Source: Mucilaginibacter sp. CSA2-8R
Lineage (GTDB): Bacteria; Bacteroidota; Bacteroidia; Sphingobacteriales; Sphingobacteriaceae
Length of the DNA stretch: 64,000 bases
Direction: 5' to 3'
Assembly (NCBI RefSeq): GCF_038806765.1
Contig: NZ_CP152389.1
Span: 1,984,001 to 2,048,000 of the forward strand
Below the pieces are notes generated by a model. The model saw only the letters and a program-made list of their open reading frames with translations. It was not told the origin of the DNA and searched no databases. Below, in pieces: positions 38,526-48,412 of this stretch (position 1 is its first letter; each line of letters begins with the position of its first letter). Both the position numbers and the translations under genes were made by a program.

Positions 38526-41045
38526 TTGATATACGTGATAAGGCCGATTATAAGATTTACTTTTGTTTTCTGTTTGGTATGCTTGACTTCTGTAAGCTTT
38601 GCACAATCTGCACGATATATTACAGGTAAGGTAACCGACGCCAAAACCGGCGAGCCGTTGCCGTATGTAACCATTTCGGTCAGGTTACCTGCACATCAAA
38701 TCAAAGCGGTATCAACCGATTTTTCGGGTTTATACAACCTGACCCTTCCGGCAGGCGCTGCACCCGATTCTATTTTTGCCACCTATGTAAGTTACATCAC
38801 CGGTAAGAAAACATTGAGCCGCACCGATAAAGTGATAGACTTTCAGTTACTGCCAGATAACCAAATGCTTAAAGATGTTATCGTTACACCCCATAGTTAT
38901 GAAAATCCGGCTTGGAATATTATGCGCAAAGTAATTGCACACAAAGACAGTAATAACTTTGACAAGCTTAAGAGTTATAGTTTTGAGAGTTATAAACGCA
39001 TTGATCTTTCTATCAATAAAATAAGTGAAAAGCTCAGGCGGCGCAAATTTATGCAACAGCTTACCCCGGTACTTGACAGTTTGAAAAAAAACGCCGGTAG
39101 CGACGGCACGGTAATTTTGCCGATTTTTATGTCGGAGAGTATCTCCAATATTTATTATAACCGCAGACCCGAGCGCAAGACGGAACAGGTACTGAGCACC
39201 CGGTCAAAAGGGGTGGGCATTGAAGATCCAACGCTTATTTCTCAAATTGTGAGTACCGGATTTCAGCAGTATAATTTTTATCAAAATTACCTGCGCCTGG
39301 CCGGCAAAGACTTTATATCGCCGGTTACGGACAGCTGGAAGCTATTGTATGAATATGAACTTATAGAAAACAACGATGTCATTAACGGTGTAACCTGCTA
39401 CCGCATTGCATTCAAGCCCAAGCGGGCACATGATTTAGCATTTGCCGGTGTAATGTGGATTACGCGGGATAGTTATGCGCTTTACCGTATTGATGTTACG
39501 GTAAGTGAAGATGCCAACTTAGACTTTTTTGATAAAATACGTATCCAGGAAGAGATGACACAGCCGGCAGGTACAAACGCATGGTTGCCCGAGAGAACGC
39601 GTGTAGTTGTACAAGTAAGTAACCTCATCAAAAATCAGCCTGGCTTTATTGGTAATTTTTATTTGGCCAATAAAAATATCCAAGTCAACAAAGACTTTCC
39701 GCAGCAGTTGTTTAAAGAACCGCTAACAATAAATGACAACGCGGTAAAAAACGATGAAACTTATTGGGCGCAGCACCGGTACGATACACTTACCACAGTA
39801 GATAAGCGAACTTACCAGGTAATTGATACCGTCCGTAATTTGCCTATTGTTAAAAACTACGCCAACATTGCTTCTACCATCATTAACGGTTATTACCGTG
39901 TTGGCAAAATAAGCATTGGGCCTTATCTGTATACTTACAGTTATAACGATTTACAGGGAAGCGTTTTAAGGTTGGGAGGGATGACTAACCGCTATTTTAG
40001 TAACCGCGTTGTTTTAGGCGGTTATGCCAGCTATGCATTTTTGAACCGTAAAGTGAATTACGGAGCCTCAGCAGATTATATATTTTCGCGTAAGCCATGG
40101 ACGCAGCTTGGTATATCTTATAGCCATGATTTAGCGCAAACCGGTTACCAGTTCGAAAACTTTAGCAAATCAAATAACGTCTTCCGCGCATCTATTCGCA
40201 ACGGTTCCGTAAGCCGGCGTGGTCCTTTTACCCAAAACGAATTTAAAACATACATCCAGCATGATTTAACAGGTACATTACGTGCACAGATTACCGTGGC
40301 TCACCGGACATTTGATCCGCTTTTTGATTTCAGTTATCGCAGGCGTGATGACGGCGATGTTATTCATGATTATCAAGTTTCTGAAGCTGTAGCAGAACTG
40401 CAATGGACGCCCGGCCGTCGTGAGCTGCAGTCTGAGCAGATTAATAAAAGGATTCTAATTAACAATGGCGAAGATAACCCGGTAATCACTTTCCGTTATA
40501 CGCGCGGTGCCAAAGTATTTGGCGGCGATTTTAACTACAATAAGTTTGCTGCTAATGTTACCCAAAAGTTGCATATGGGTATATTAGGTAAAGGAGAATA
40601 TTCGCTTAGCGGTGGCTATATTCCGTCAGTGTTGCCATTCCCGTTGTTAGAAAATCATCGGTTTAACTTTAACACCATGCGCTTTCTCGAATTTACGAGC
40701 GACAGGTATGCCTCGTTAAATTATACCCAGCATATGGAAGGTTTGCTCACCAACAGCTTGCCTTTACTTAAATCCTTAAATTTACGTACCGTTGCCGATT
40801 TTAATATACTTGTCGGAAGTATAAGCGAAGATAACAATACCCTCAGACAGCGTAATGGTTTACGCCGGTATGACCGGAACCTGCACAGCGATCCGTACAT
40901 GGAAGTTGGATACGGTGTAGAAAACATCTTAAAGTTTTTGCGTTTTGATGTGCTGTACCGCCTCAATCATAACGACCATTTAGACGAAGCCGGTAAATTG
41001 CCTGGCCGCATAGCTTTTAGAACCAGTTTGCAGTTTAGATTATAA
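38526..41045 (+). CDS. DUF5686 outer-membrane protein with carboxypeptidase-like regulatory domain
   Basis: The 839-residue protein begins with a signal peptide (to SVSFAQ) and a CarboxypepD_reg-like domain (ITGKVTDAKTGEPLPYVTISV, about 30-115). The body matches the DUF5686 family, including SYSFESYKRIDLSINK and a C-terminal beta-barrel-like half with alternating aromatic residues (YSHDLAQTGYQFENF). Its last residues, RTSLQFRL, suit an outer-membrane barrel. The start codon is a TTG at 38526 or a GTG at 38535, since no ATG gives the leader. Its function is unknown. It is generally not specific to sugar loci, so it may be a bystander. Confidence 0.85.
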   Translation: MIYVIRPIIRFTFVFCLVCLTSVSFAQSARYITGKVTDAKTGEPLPYVTISVRLPAHQIKAVSTDFSGLYNLTLPAGAAPDSIFATYVSYITGKKTLSRTDKVIDFQLLPDNQMLKDVIVTPHSYENPAWNIMRKVIAHKDSNNFDKLKSYSFESYKRIDLSINKISEKLRRRKFMQQLTPVLDSLKKNAGSDGTVILPIFMSESISNIYYNRRPERKTEQVLSTRSKGVGIEDPTLISQIVSTGFQQYNFYQNYLRLAGKDFISPVTDSWKLLYEYELIENNDVINGVTCYRIAFKPKRAHDLAFAGVMWITRDSYALYRIDVTVSEDANLDFFDKIRIQEEMTQPAGTNAWLPERTRVVVQVSNLIKNQPGFIGNFYLANKNIQVNKDFPQQLFKEPLTINDNAVKNDETYWAQHRYDTLTTVDKRTYQVIDTVRNLPIVKNYANIASTIINGYYRVGKISIGPYLYTYSYNDLQGSVLRLGGMTNRYFSNRVVLGGYASYAFLNRKVNYGASADYIFSRKPWTQLGISYSHDLAQTGYQFENFSKSNNVFRASIRNGSVSRRGPFTQNEFKTYIQHDLTGTLRAQITVAHRTFDPLFDFSYRRRDDGDVIHDYQVSEAVAELQWTPGRRELQSEQINKRILINNGEDNPVITFRYTRGAKVFGGDFNYNKFAANVTQKLHMGILGKGEYSLSGGYIPSVLPFPLLENHRFNFNTMRFLEFTSDRYASLNYTQHMEGLLTNSLPLLKSLNLRTVADFNILVGSISEDNNTLRQRNGLRRYDRNLHSDPYMEVGYGVENILKFLRFDVLYRLNHNDHLDEAGKLPGRIAFRTSLQFRL

Positions 41046-41567
41046 GCTTAAAACAACACCAGGCTGGCAACGCCTTACGTTTATCCAATTAAACTATCAA
41101 CTCCAGCTGTTATCTATAGTGAAATGTACATCGATATTTAACTCAAAGCACAGTATGGGCTTGAAGAGTTTTTGTACAGGCAGCATGTAATGATGTTTGT
41201 ACTGGGCTATTTATATGTTACTGGAGATAGTTTTCTCATGCAGCAGAGTAGTAGGCTGCCGTGCATGCAGGCGCTGTGCGAAAGTATATAAACTTAATGA
41301 GTGGCTTAAAAGTAAACCGTATTTTGAGCGTCTTTTATGGCAAATTCATTTTGCACGCAAAGGGTTTTAAGTATCTGAAGTGTCATTACGCAACTTATAT
41401 TATTGTATAATTAATTTAACTTTATTGAACATTTGGACCATCAAATTGACGAATAATATATTAAACAGTGTAATTACAAGTATACATTTGATGATTAAGC
41501 CTGCACTATGCGCCAATTTTTCAATTAGTTTAGTGCGTGCCGGTATAAAGGAAATTTTTTAAACCTA
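41046..41567. other. 522-bp intergenic region upstream of GH31
   Basis: No convincing gene is present. A 60-codon open frame (41380-41562) has no recognisable motif and overlaps the promoter zone. The region becomes strongly AT-rich from about 41390 and contains one TAnnTTTG box. No terminator hairpin is evident after the DUF5686 gene. Confidence 0.5.
41483..41490 (+). promoter_or_regulatory. Bacteroidota -7 promoter box (TACATTTG) for GH31
   Basis: TACATTTG fits TAnnTTTG and lies 77 bp before the GH31 start codon in an AT-rich setting. A matching -33 box at normal spacing is not seen. Confidence 0.35.
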
Positions 41568-44174
41568 ATGATAAAGTCGCTTCTTCTGTTTTTAACGCTA
41601 TGGCTTGCCTTGCCGGCTTTTGGGCAGTTGTATAAATCGCATTTCATTAAGCCAGATAAAGTAGCTATTGATTTTTCTGAAGGAGTGCTGGATATTATTC
41701 CAGTGTCCGAAAAGGCGGTGCGTATACAATATCATCAAGGTGCGCTTAAAGAAACGCAAGAATTAGTTTTAATTAATAAAATCCAGATACCGAAGTTTAA
41801 AGTTGTTGCAACGCCATCGACAATCAAATTATCTACCCGGTCTTTGTTGGTGACATTTTCAAAACTCACCGGAGCCATATCCTTTGCTGATGCAAGCGGA
41901 AAAATATTTTTGCAGGAGAAGTTGGGCAGTCGCAAGCTTACACCAGGCAGCACACAGGGCGAAAAGTGTTTTACGGCCGAGCAAAGTTTTACGTCAGCGC
42001 CGGATGAAACCTTGCTGGGTTTAGGGCAATTTCAAGACGGTGGCTTTAATCTTTTAAACCTCAGTCGTAAGTTAACGCAGGTAAATACGCAAATCGCCAT
42101 TCCCTTTATCTATTCGAGTAAAAATTACGGCATTTTATGGCATCAGTACGGGCTCACTTATTATAATCCGTCTGATAGTGTGGTTACGCTCGCAAAAAAA
42201 GACACTGTTGCCGGTGGAAAAGCCGATGCTGAGGTAACCACAACGGCAGGTACGAAAAAGGTATCGCAGCAGCAAGCGCTTTACCGGGGTACATTGAATA
42301 TATATAGGGCCGGAATGTATTCTTTTCTTTTAGATTTAGGCGATATGGATAATAGGCACCTGCTTATTATTGATGGTAAACCGGTAATTGACCAATCTAA
42401 TTTATGGTTGCCGCCTGCTGTGGGTAAACTGGCACATTTAGAAGCTGGTACGCATACCATACAAGTGGTTTGCAAGGCAAGCAACAAGCCTAAACTTACC
42501 TGGAAACCGGCTGATAATAGCACTACGTTTAGATCGCCCAATGCCAGGGAGTTAGATTATCTGGTATTTAAAGGTGCAAATGCAGATGAAGTGATTAGTA
42601 ACTATCGCAATTTATCCGGGCAGGTACCTATGCTGCCTTTGTGGGCTTACGGCTTTTGGCAGTGCCGTGAGCGCTATACTTCGGGTAATCATCTGGTAGA
42701 AACTGTAAAAGAATTCAGAAAGCGTAATTTACCGGTAGACGTAATTGTGCAGGATTGGCAATACTGGGGTAAATATGGTTGGGGGGTACCCAAATTTGAT
42801 GAAACCAACTACCCTGATCCTCAAAAATTTATTGGCGAGCTGCACCAGTTGAATGCACGCCTGTCTGTATCGGTTTGGGAAAACCTGGACAAGCGCTCTG
42901 ATGTGGCTAAACCATACATTGCACAAAACCTATACATTGCTAATAGCCCCTGGATTGATATTTTTAACCCGGCAACGCAAAAAGTACATTGGAATGCACT
43001 TAACCAAAACCTATTTGCTAACGGAGTAGATTCTTGGTGGATGGATGCCACCGAGCCCGAAAATGATGCCCTTGCGGGTAAGCAAACCTATTTAGGACCA
43101 GGCGATTTTTACCGGCTGGTTTATCCGTTGTTTGTAAGTAAAGCTGTATATGACGGGCAGCGGCAAACCAACCCGAAAAAAAGGGTAGCTATATTAACCA
43201 GGTCTGCTTTTGCAGGTCAGCAACGGTACGGAACCATTAACTGGTCTGGCGATATTGGCTGGAATTGGGATACCTTTAAAAGGCAGATCGTGGCCGGTTT
43301 AAATTATAATATGACTGGTATGCCCTATTGGACTACCGATATCGGCGGGTTTTTCAGGCCGGGGCGTTCTCAGTATACAGACCCCCAATACCATGATCTG
43401 CTGATACGCTGGTTTCAGTGGGGGGCATTCAATCCTATTTTCAGGACACATGGTTACCAGTCAGAAACTGAACCATGGAAATATGGTGATAGGGTAGAGG
43501 AGCAAATGCGTACCATTCTTAACCAGCGCTATCAACTCATGCCTTATATTTATTCGACTGCATGGCAAGTATCTAAAAACGGATATACGATGATGCGGCC
43601 GCTATTGATGGATTTTTCGGCCGATCATGATGCTATCATTCAGCCGTATGAGTATATGTTTGGGCCGTCAATGCTGATTGCACCTGTCATTGAACCGGGT
43701 ATAAAACAGCAGGCCGTTTATTTGCCCAAATCTGCCGGTTGGTACAACTGGTACAACGAGGAAAAGTACGTAGGAGGCCGGTCGGTTAAAGCTGATGCCG
43801 ATGGTAAAATTCCAGTATTTATAAAAGCAGGTGCAATTATTCCGGTCGGTCCAACAATGCAATATACCGGACAAAAGCGGGCTGATACCCTCGAACTTCG
43901 CATTTACAGCGGGGCGAGTGGTAGCTTTACTTTATATGAAGACGAAGGTGATAACTACAACTACGAAAAGGGTTTATATAATACCACACGTTTTTCATGG
44001 AATGAGAGTAATAGATTGTTAACTATCGAACCCCTTATAAGTAAGCACTACCCGGGGCGCTTAACCAAGAGAACATTCTCTGTTCGGGTAATTGATGGAA
44101 AGCAGGCAGGGACAACTTCAGCTAAGTCTGCTAATATCACATATTCAGGTATAAAGCGGGTGGTAAAGATCTGA
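41568..44174 (+). CDS. GH31 alpha-glycosidase with inserted PA14 domain, probable alpha-xylosidase
   Basis: The 868-residue secreted enzyme (signal peptide ending PAFGQ) is a family GH31 member. The nucleophile is Asp493 in SWWMDATEPEND and the acid/base is Asp562 in NWSGDIGWNWDTF. A PA14-like domain (LYRGTLNIYRAGMYSFLLDLG, DGKPVIDQSNLW, LEAGTHTIQVV) is inserted in the N-terminal beta-sandwich at about residues 225-320. This insertion is a known feature of alpha-xylosidases acting on xyloglucan oligosaccharides, which makes that activity likely, although GH31 also includes alpha-glucosidases and transglycosylases. It is transcribed alone: a long gap and a terminator separate it from the next operon. 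Confidence 0.93.
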   Translation: MIKSLLLFLTLWLALPAFGQLYKSHFIKPDKVAIDFSEGVLDIIPVSEKAVRIQYHQGALKETQELVLINKIQIPKFKVVATPSTIKLSTRSLLVTFSKLTGAISFADASGKIFLQEKLGSRKLTPGSTQGEKCFTAEQSFTSAPDETLLGLGQFQDGGFNLLNLSRKLTQVNTQIAIPFIYSSKNYGILWHQYGLTYYNPSDSVVTLAKKDTVAGGKADAEVTTTAGTKKVSQQQALYRGTLNIYRAGMYSFLLDLGDMDNRHLLIIDGKPVIDQSNLWLPPAVGKLAHLEAGTHTIQVVCKASNKPKLTWKPADNSTTFRSPNARELDYLVFKGANADEVISNYRNLSGQVPMLPLWAYGFWQCRERYTSGNHLVETVKEFRKRNLPVDVIVQDWQYWGKYGWGVPKFDETNYPDPQKFIGELHQLNARLSVSVWENLDKRSDVAKPYIAQNLYIANSPWIDIFNPATQKVHWNALNQNLFANGVDSWWMDATEPENDALAGKQTYLGPGDFYRLVYPLFVSKAVYDGQRQTNPKKRVAILTRSAFAGQQRYGTINWSGDIGWNWDTFKRQIVAGLNYNMTGMPYWTTDIGGFFRPGRSQYTDPQYHDLLIRWFQWGAFNPIFRTHGYQSETEPWKYGDRVEEQMRTILNQRYQLMPYIYSTAWQVSKNGYTMMRPLLMDFSADHDAIIQPYEYMFGPSMLIAPVIEPGIKQQAVYLPKSAGWYNWYNEEKYVGGRSVKADADGKIPVFIKAGAIIPVGPTMQYTGQKRADTLELRIYSGASGSFTLYEDEGDNYNYEKGLYNTTRFSWNESNRLLTIEPLISKHYPGRLTKRTFSVRVIDGKQAGTTSAKSANITYSGIKRVVKI

Positions 44175-44253
44175 CACGTTAAATTATCTTAAATATTAAA
44201 GGCTGCACGGATAAAGCAGCCATGATAGATTTTAATTTGCTATTTCAATTCAC

Positions 44254-44294
44254 AATACAAAGGCCATGTTGCTTAGCAGCATGGCCTTTGTATT
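44254..44294. terminator. Strong hairpin terminator after GH31
   Basis: A 15-bp perfect stem (AATACAAAGGCCATG with CATGGCCTTTGTATT) encloses an 11-nt loop that can itself pair TGCT with AGCA. It lies 80 bp after the GH31 stop. Confidence 0.78.
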
Positions 44295-45242
44295 CGAATC
44301 TGACCAAGAGACTATTATTTCATTTCACTGCGACAAGCCGTTTAATTATATGAAATTGATTAATCAGTAGCCCTGTTTGTTGGCTAAAGTCTCAATTCTC
44401 AACAGCTCATCAATTCACTACTCATAATAAAAATTTTTCTAAAGGTTGAACAACCTATAAAAATCACTTTATCAATTTTACTATCACAAAAAAGACTTGT
44501 AATCGATTGAAATAGGTAAAAAAGCCACTTTTTAAACAAACGTGTGATAGAATTAAACAATTGTACACTTGTGAAATCGGCAGCAAACATAGCTTTGAAA
44601 CACTGATTTATTGCATCACAATCGAGCATTTATCCGGTTTGATGCCGACCAATTATAACTGAAATTCTTGTTTTTAAAATCTGCCCGAGCAGCTGGTAAC
44701 AAAGTTTGCTAAAAACTATATGGTAAGGTTGCCACCATGCTGTACTGTTATAAACGTTTGATTGCACAAGCGCAGATTAAAATTAAATACAAGGTATTAC
44801 CAATAATAGTAAGAACCTGAAAGCCGATAGGTTTTCTAAAATATAGCTTGGACCTATTTATACAACATAAAACCAGAGAAGAAAATGAAAGCACCTACCT
44901 AATTTATCAACCAGCCGGCTATTCGACTGAGTGCCGGTTTGCAAGCGTCTAAATAATATTTACTAAAAAAATAATTATGAAAAAAGGTTTACTTCTTCAA
45001 AAAATATCTATTAAACCTATCCTGAGCGTTGATGGATTCTATATAGATAAAAACAGCAGTAAGGTGATATAGAAAACATACTGTCAGGTAGTCTCAGCGA
45101 TATTAAAAATAGTTAATTATTGAATATAATAAACTGAGCCATCAAGTTGAATATATATGTTTTCATATTCATAGTATACCCTGTCTTGGTATAGAATATA
45201 TAACTATTTAAATAAACCTACTATTCACTATCCTCTGTAAAA
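44295..45242 (+). other. Long (948-bp) leader region of the Xus-like operon
   Basis: No gene is recognised. The region is AT-rich and holds the degenerate palindrome at 44498-44511. A 31-codon open frame at 44977-45072 (MKKGLLLQKISIKPILSVDG and 11 more residues) has no family match that I know and could be a leader peptide, a gene remnant or chance. The size suggests long-range regulation of the SusCD genes downstream. Confidence 0.4.
44498..44511. promoter_or_regulatory. Degenerate ATCGAT-centred palindrome (TGTAATCGATTGAA)
   Basis: It keeps the inner AATCGATT core and both TG/outer positions of the left arm, with two mismatches from the perfect site at 6300. It lies 731 bp upstream of the Xus-like operon start codon. 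Because of that distance and the mismatches, it is weaker evidence than the other two copies. Confidence 0.45.
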
Positions 45243-48200
45243 ATGATAATAAATAATGAAAAGCGATATGCAGGATTTTTGTTCTTGCTACTGCTGATGC
45301 TTTTTGACGCGACATCGACGTTTGCGCAAAACAGCATAACCATAAGGGGTACTGTAACCGAAAAAAACGGCGATCCGGTAATCGGTGCTGTAATTTCGAC
45401 CAAAACTGCCAGTTCCCGCAAAACGATGGCCGATAAAGACGGAAAGTTTTCGCTAACCGTACCCAACAGTGGTAACGTTGTACTGGTAGTTTCTTTTTTA
45501 GGTATGGTAACTAAAGAAGTACCTGTTACTCCGGGCGCACCTATTAATGTAATACTGGAGAGCGAAACCAGAAACATGAACGAAGTTGTGGTGGTTGGCT
45601 ACGGGCAGCAAAAAAAGGCCAGTGTAGTTGGTGCCATTGTGCAAACGACGGGTAAGGTGTTAGAACGCACGGGCGGTGTAACTAACTTAGGTATGGCTTT
45701 AACAGGTAACCTGCCTGGTTTAGTAACTCAATCATCTTCGGGTCAGCCGGGCGGCGAGGATCCGCAAATCACCATCCGAGGTACAAGTTCATGGAATAAC
45801 AGCGCAGCGCTGGTGCTGGTTGATGGTATCGAGCGTTCTATCAGTTCGCTTGATATATCCTCGGTAGAAAGTATTTCCGTTTTAAAAGATGCATCAGCCA
45901 CTGCAGTATATGGTGTACGTGGTGCAAATGGTGTAATTTTAGTAACCACCAAAAAAGGTGTTGAAGGCAAACCGCAGATACAGTTTCGCTCAAACGTTAC
46001 TACTAAAATAGCCTCTAAGTTGCCCGAAAAGTACGATTCATACGATGCTTTAACTATTAGAAACCGGCTTTTAGAAAGAGAATCAATTGTAGACCAAGGC
46101 GTATGGGCAGCCTACTTACCAGCGTCTATTATTGATAAATACCGTAATCCGGCTAATTCTACAGAACGCGACCGTTATCCAAACGTAGATTGGGAAAAGG
46201 AGTTGTTTAAAAATAAAGCCATGTCCTACAATACATCGGTTAATGTGTCGGGCGGCTCTAAATTTGTAAATTATTTTGCAGGTATAGACTTGGTACAAGA
46301 AGGTGATTTATTTAAAACATTTCAAAATAACCGTGGCTACAAACCGGGCTTTGGTTACAACCGTACCAACTTCCGAAGCAATCTCGACTTCAATTTAACC
46401 AAAACAACTACTTTTTCTACCAAGCTATTTGGTTCAAAAGGTGTTCGTAAGCTGCCTTATGGGCTTAACGATGGCGATGGTCAGTATTGGTCTTCTGCTT
46501 ACCGTACTGCACCGGATACATTTCAGCCAGTTTACTCAGATGGAACTTATGGTTACTATCCAACCTCTATTCAAGATCAGCCAAATGCTGCTTTCTGGCT
46601 GGCATACTCGGGTGTTGAAGAGCGTACAGCCACCCAGCTTACTACCGATTTTATCCTGAATCAAAGGTTAGATATGGTAACTAAGGGGCTTAGTTTTAGA
46701 TCAAGCATATCGTTAGACAATAGCTTTTTAGAAAGAAACCGTGGTATTAATGACCAGTTTAACTCTGCACAACGTAAGTGGATTAGTCCATCAACAGGTT
46801 TAACTGGGTATGAAGTTTCTCCGATTGTTGCAGGATCTCAAGTAGACTTTAGTGATCCCGTATCATGGCAGGTTAACCCAGGTGCGGTAGATAAAACTGC
46901 TACCTTCAGGCAAATCAACTACCAAATAGGTTTAAATTACAACCGCAGTTTCGGTGCGCATGAGGTAACCGGTTTGGCATTGTTGCAACGCAATCGCCGT
47001 GCAACCGGCAGCGACTTTGCAAGTTTTCGTGAGGATTGGGTTTTTAGAGCTACGTATGCGTACAAAGGCAGGTACCTTTTTGAAACCAACGGCGCATACA
47101 ACGGCTCTGAAAAATTCGGACCTGAAAATCGTTTTGCTTTCTTTCCTTCTCTATCAGCTGGATGGGTTATCACGCAAGAGCCTTTCATGAGGAATGTCAA
47201 ATTTATCGACAATCTTAAATTCCGCGGTTCCTGGGGTAGGATCGGTGATGATGCCGCCAATACCGGCGGCCGCTTTACATTCCGCGATTCATATTTATAT
47301 GGCGGTAATACGCAGTCGGGAACTAACCAGCCGGTTTTTACCCCTGCTTATTCACCTTATACAATTTATCGTCAGGGAAATTTAGGCAATCCCGACATTT
47401 CTTGGGAGACTTCAGAAAAACGAAATCTTGCTGCCGATTATAGCTTTTTTAGGGGGCAAATATCGGGTAGCGTAGACTTTTTTAACGATAGGCGTAAACG
47501 CATTGTTATTCAAGGCGATGGCCGTGCAATACCTTCGTTTTATGGTTTTGTAAGAAGCGCTCCGAGCGTAAATCTTGGAGAGGTTAAAACCAGCGGTTAT
47601 GAGATTCAGGTTAATTTGACCCACTCTTTTAGCAATAACATCCGTGTTTGGGCAAATACAGCCGTTACCCATGCCGAAAATAAAACTATTTTTCGGGATG
47701 ACAGGGAGTTGAAGCCTGCTTATCAAAAACAAGCTGGCTTTGCTATAGGCCAATCAAATACGTACATCAATAGTGGCTATATCAACAGTTGGGACGACCT
47801 TTACGGGAGTACTACTCGTGATGCCAGCAACCAAAATAAGCTCCCTGGAGATTATAACATTATTGATTTTAATGCCGACGGTGTTATTAATACTAACGAT
47901 ACAGCTCCGTATGGGTTTACAGGTAACCCGCAAAATACGTACAATGCTACCGTTGGTTTTGAATGGAAACGATTTAGCTTATTTGCTCAGTTTTATGGCG
48001 TTAATAATGTAACGCGTCAAATATTTTTCCCCAATTTTCAGGGTTCAAGCAACTTGATTTTTGTTGAGCGCCCATTTTATAATGCTTCAAATGGACAAGG
48101 GGATGTGCCGTTGCCAAGATATTCTGTACAAAATGCTTCTGGAGCTAATGGTACCCGGTATTATTACGATGCCTCCTATTTGCGTTTAAAAAATGCTGAA

Positions 48201-48401
48201 ATAGGTTATGCGCTTCCGGCTAATTATGTAAAAAAAGTTGGTTTAAAAACTGCCCGTTTATATGTAAACGGCAACAACTTATTGTTGTGGACCAAGATGC
48301 CTGATGATCGCGAGTCTAATTTTAGCGGTGCCGGCGATGGTAGTAATGGTGCATATCCAACCGTAAAGCGCTTTAACATAGGTATTGATATAACCTTGTA
48401 A
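45243..48401 (+). CDS. SusC-like TonB-dependent importer, first gene of a Xus-like xylan uptake operon
   Basis: The 1052-residue protein is a full SusC-type receptor. It has a signal peptide ending TSTFAQ, a CarboxypepD_reg-like domain (ITIRGTVTEKNGDPVIGAVI, about 32-115), and the conserved NEVVVVGYGQQKKASVVGA segment. A plug domain with ISVLKDASATAVYGVRGANGVILVTT and a barrel ending RFNIGIDITL complete it. It leads a five-gene run susC-susD-susC-susD-DUF1735/5627, the order described for the xusABCDE xylan systems of Prevotella and Bacteroides. Xylan oligosaccharide import is therefore the best guess. It is only 11 bp from the SusD gene. Confidence 0.95.
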   Translation: MIINNEKRYAGFLFLLLLMLFDATSTFAQNSITIRGTVTEKNGDPVIGAVISTKTASSRKTMADKDGKFSLTVPNSGNVVLVVSFLGMVTKEVPVTPGAPINVILESETRNMNEVVVVGYGQQKKASVVGAIVQTTGKVLERTGGVTNLGMALTGNLPGLVTQSSSGQPGGEDPQITIRGTSSWNNSAALVLVDGIERSISSLDISSVESISVLKDASATAVYGVRGANGVILVTTKKGVEGKPQIQFRSNVTTKIASKLPEKYDSYDALTIRNRLLERESIVDQGVWAAYLPASIIDKYRNPANSTERDRYPNVDWEKELFKNKAMSYNTSVNVSGGSKFVNYFAGIDLVQEGDLFKTFQNNRGYKPGFGYNRTNFRSNLDFNLTKTTTFSTKLFGSKGVRKLPYGLNDGDGQYWSSAYRTAPDTFQPVYSDGTYGYYPTSIQDQPNAAFWLAYSGVEERTATQLTTDFILNQRLDMVTKGLSFRSSISLDNSFLERNRGINDQFNSAQRKWISPSTGLTGYEVSPIVAGSQVDFSDPVSWQVNPGAVDKTATFRQINYQIGLNYNRSFGAHEVTGLALLQRNRRATGSDFASFREDWVFRATYAYKGRYLFETNGAYNGSEKFGPENRFAFFPSLSAGWVITQEPFMRNVKFIDNLKFRGSWGRIGDDAANTGGRFTFRDSYLYGGNTQSGTNQPVFTPAYSPYTIYRQGNLGNPDISWETSEKRNLAADYSFFRGQISGSVDFFNDRRKRIVIQGDGRAIPSFYGFVRSAPSVNLGEVKTSGYEIQVNLTHSFSNNIRVWANTAVTHAENKTIFRDDRELKPAYQKQAGFAIGQSNTYINSGYINSWDDLYGSTTRDASNQNKLPGDYNIIDFNADGVINTNDTAPYGFTGNPQNTYNATVGFEWKRFSLFAQFYGVNNVTRQIFFPNFQGSSNLIFVERPFYNASNGQGDVPLPRYSVQNASGANGTRYYYDASYLRLKNAEIGYALPANYVKKVGLKTARLYVNGNNLLLWTKMPDDRESNFSGAGDGSNGAYPTVKRFNIGIDITL

Positions 48402-48412
48402 ATTTCAAAAAG

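Noticed and set aside
41380..41562. 60-codon plus-strand open frame upstream of GH31
   Set aside because: AT-rich composition, no recognisable motif, and it covers the probable promoter.
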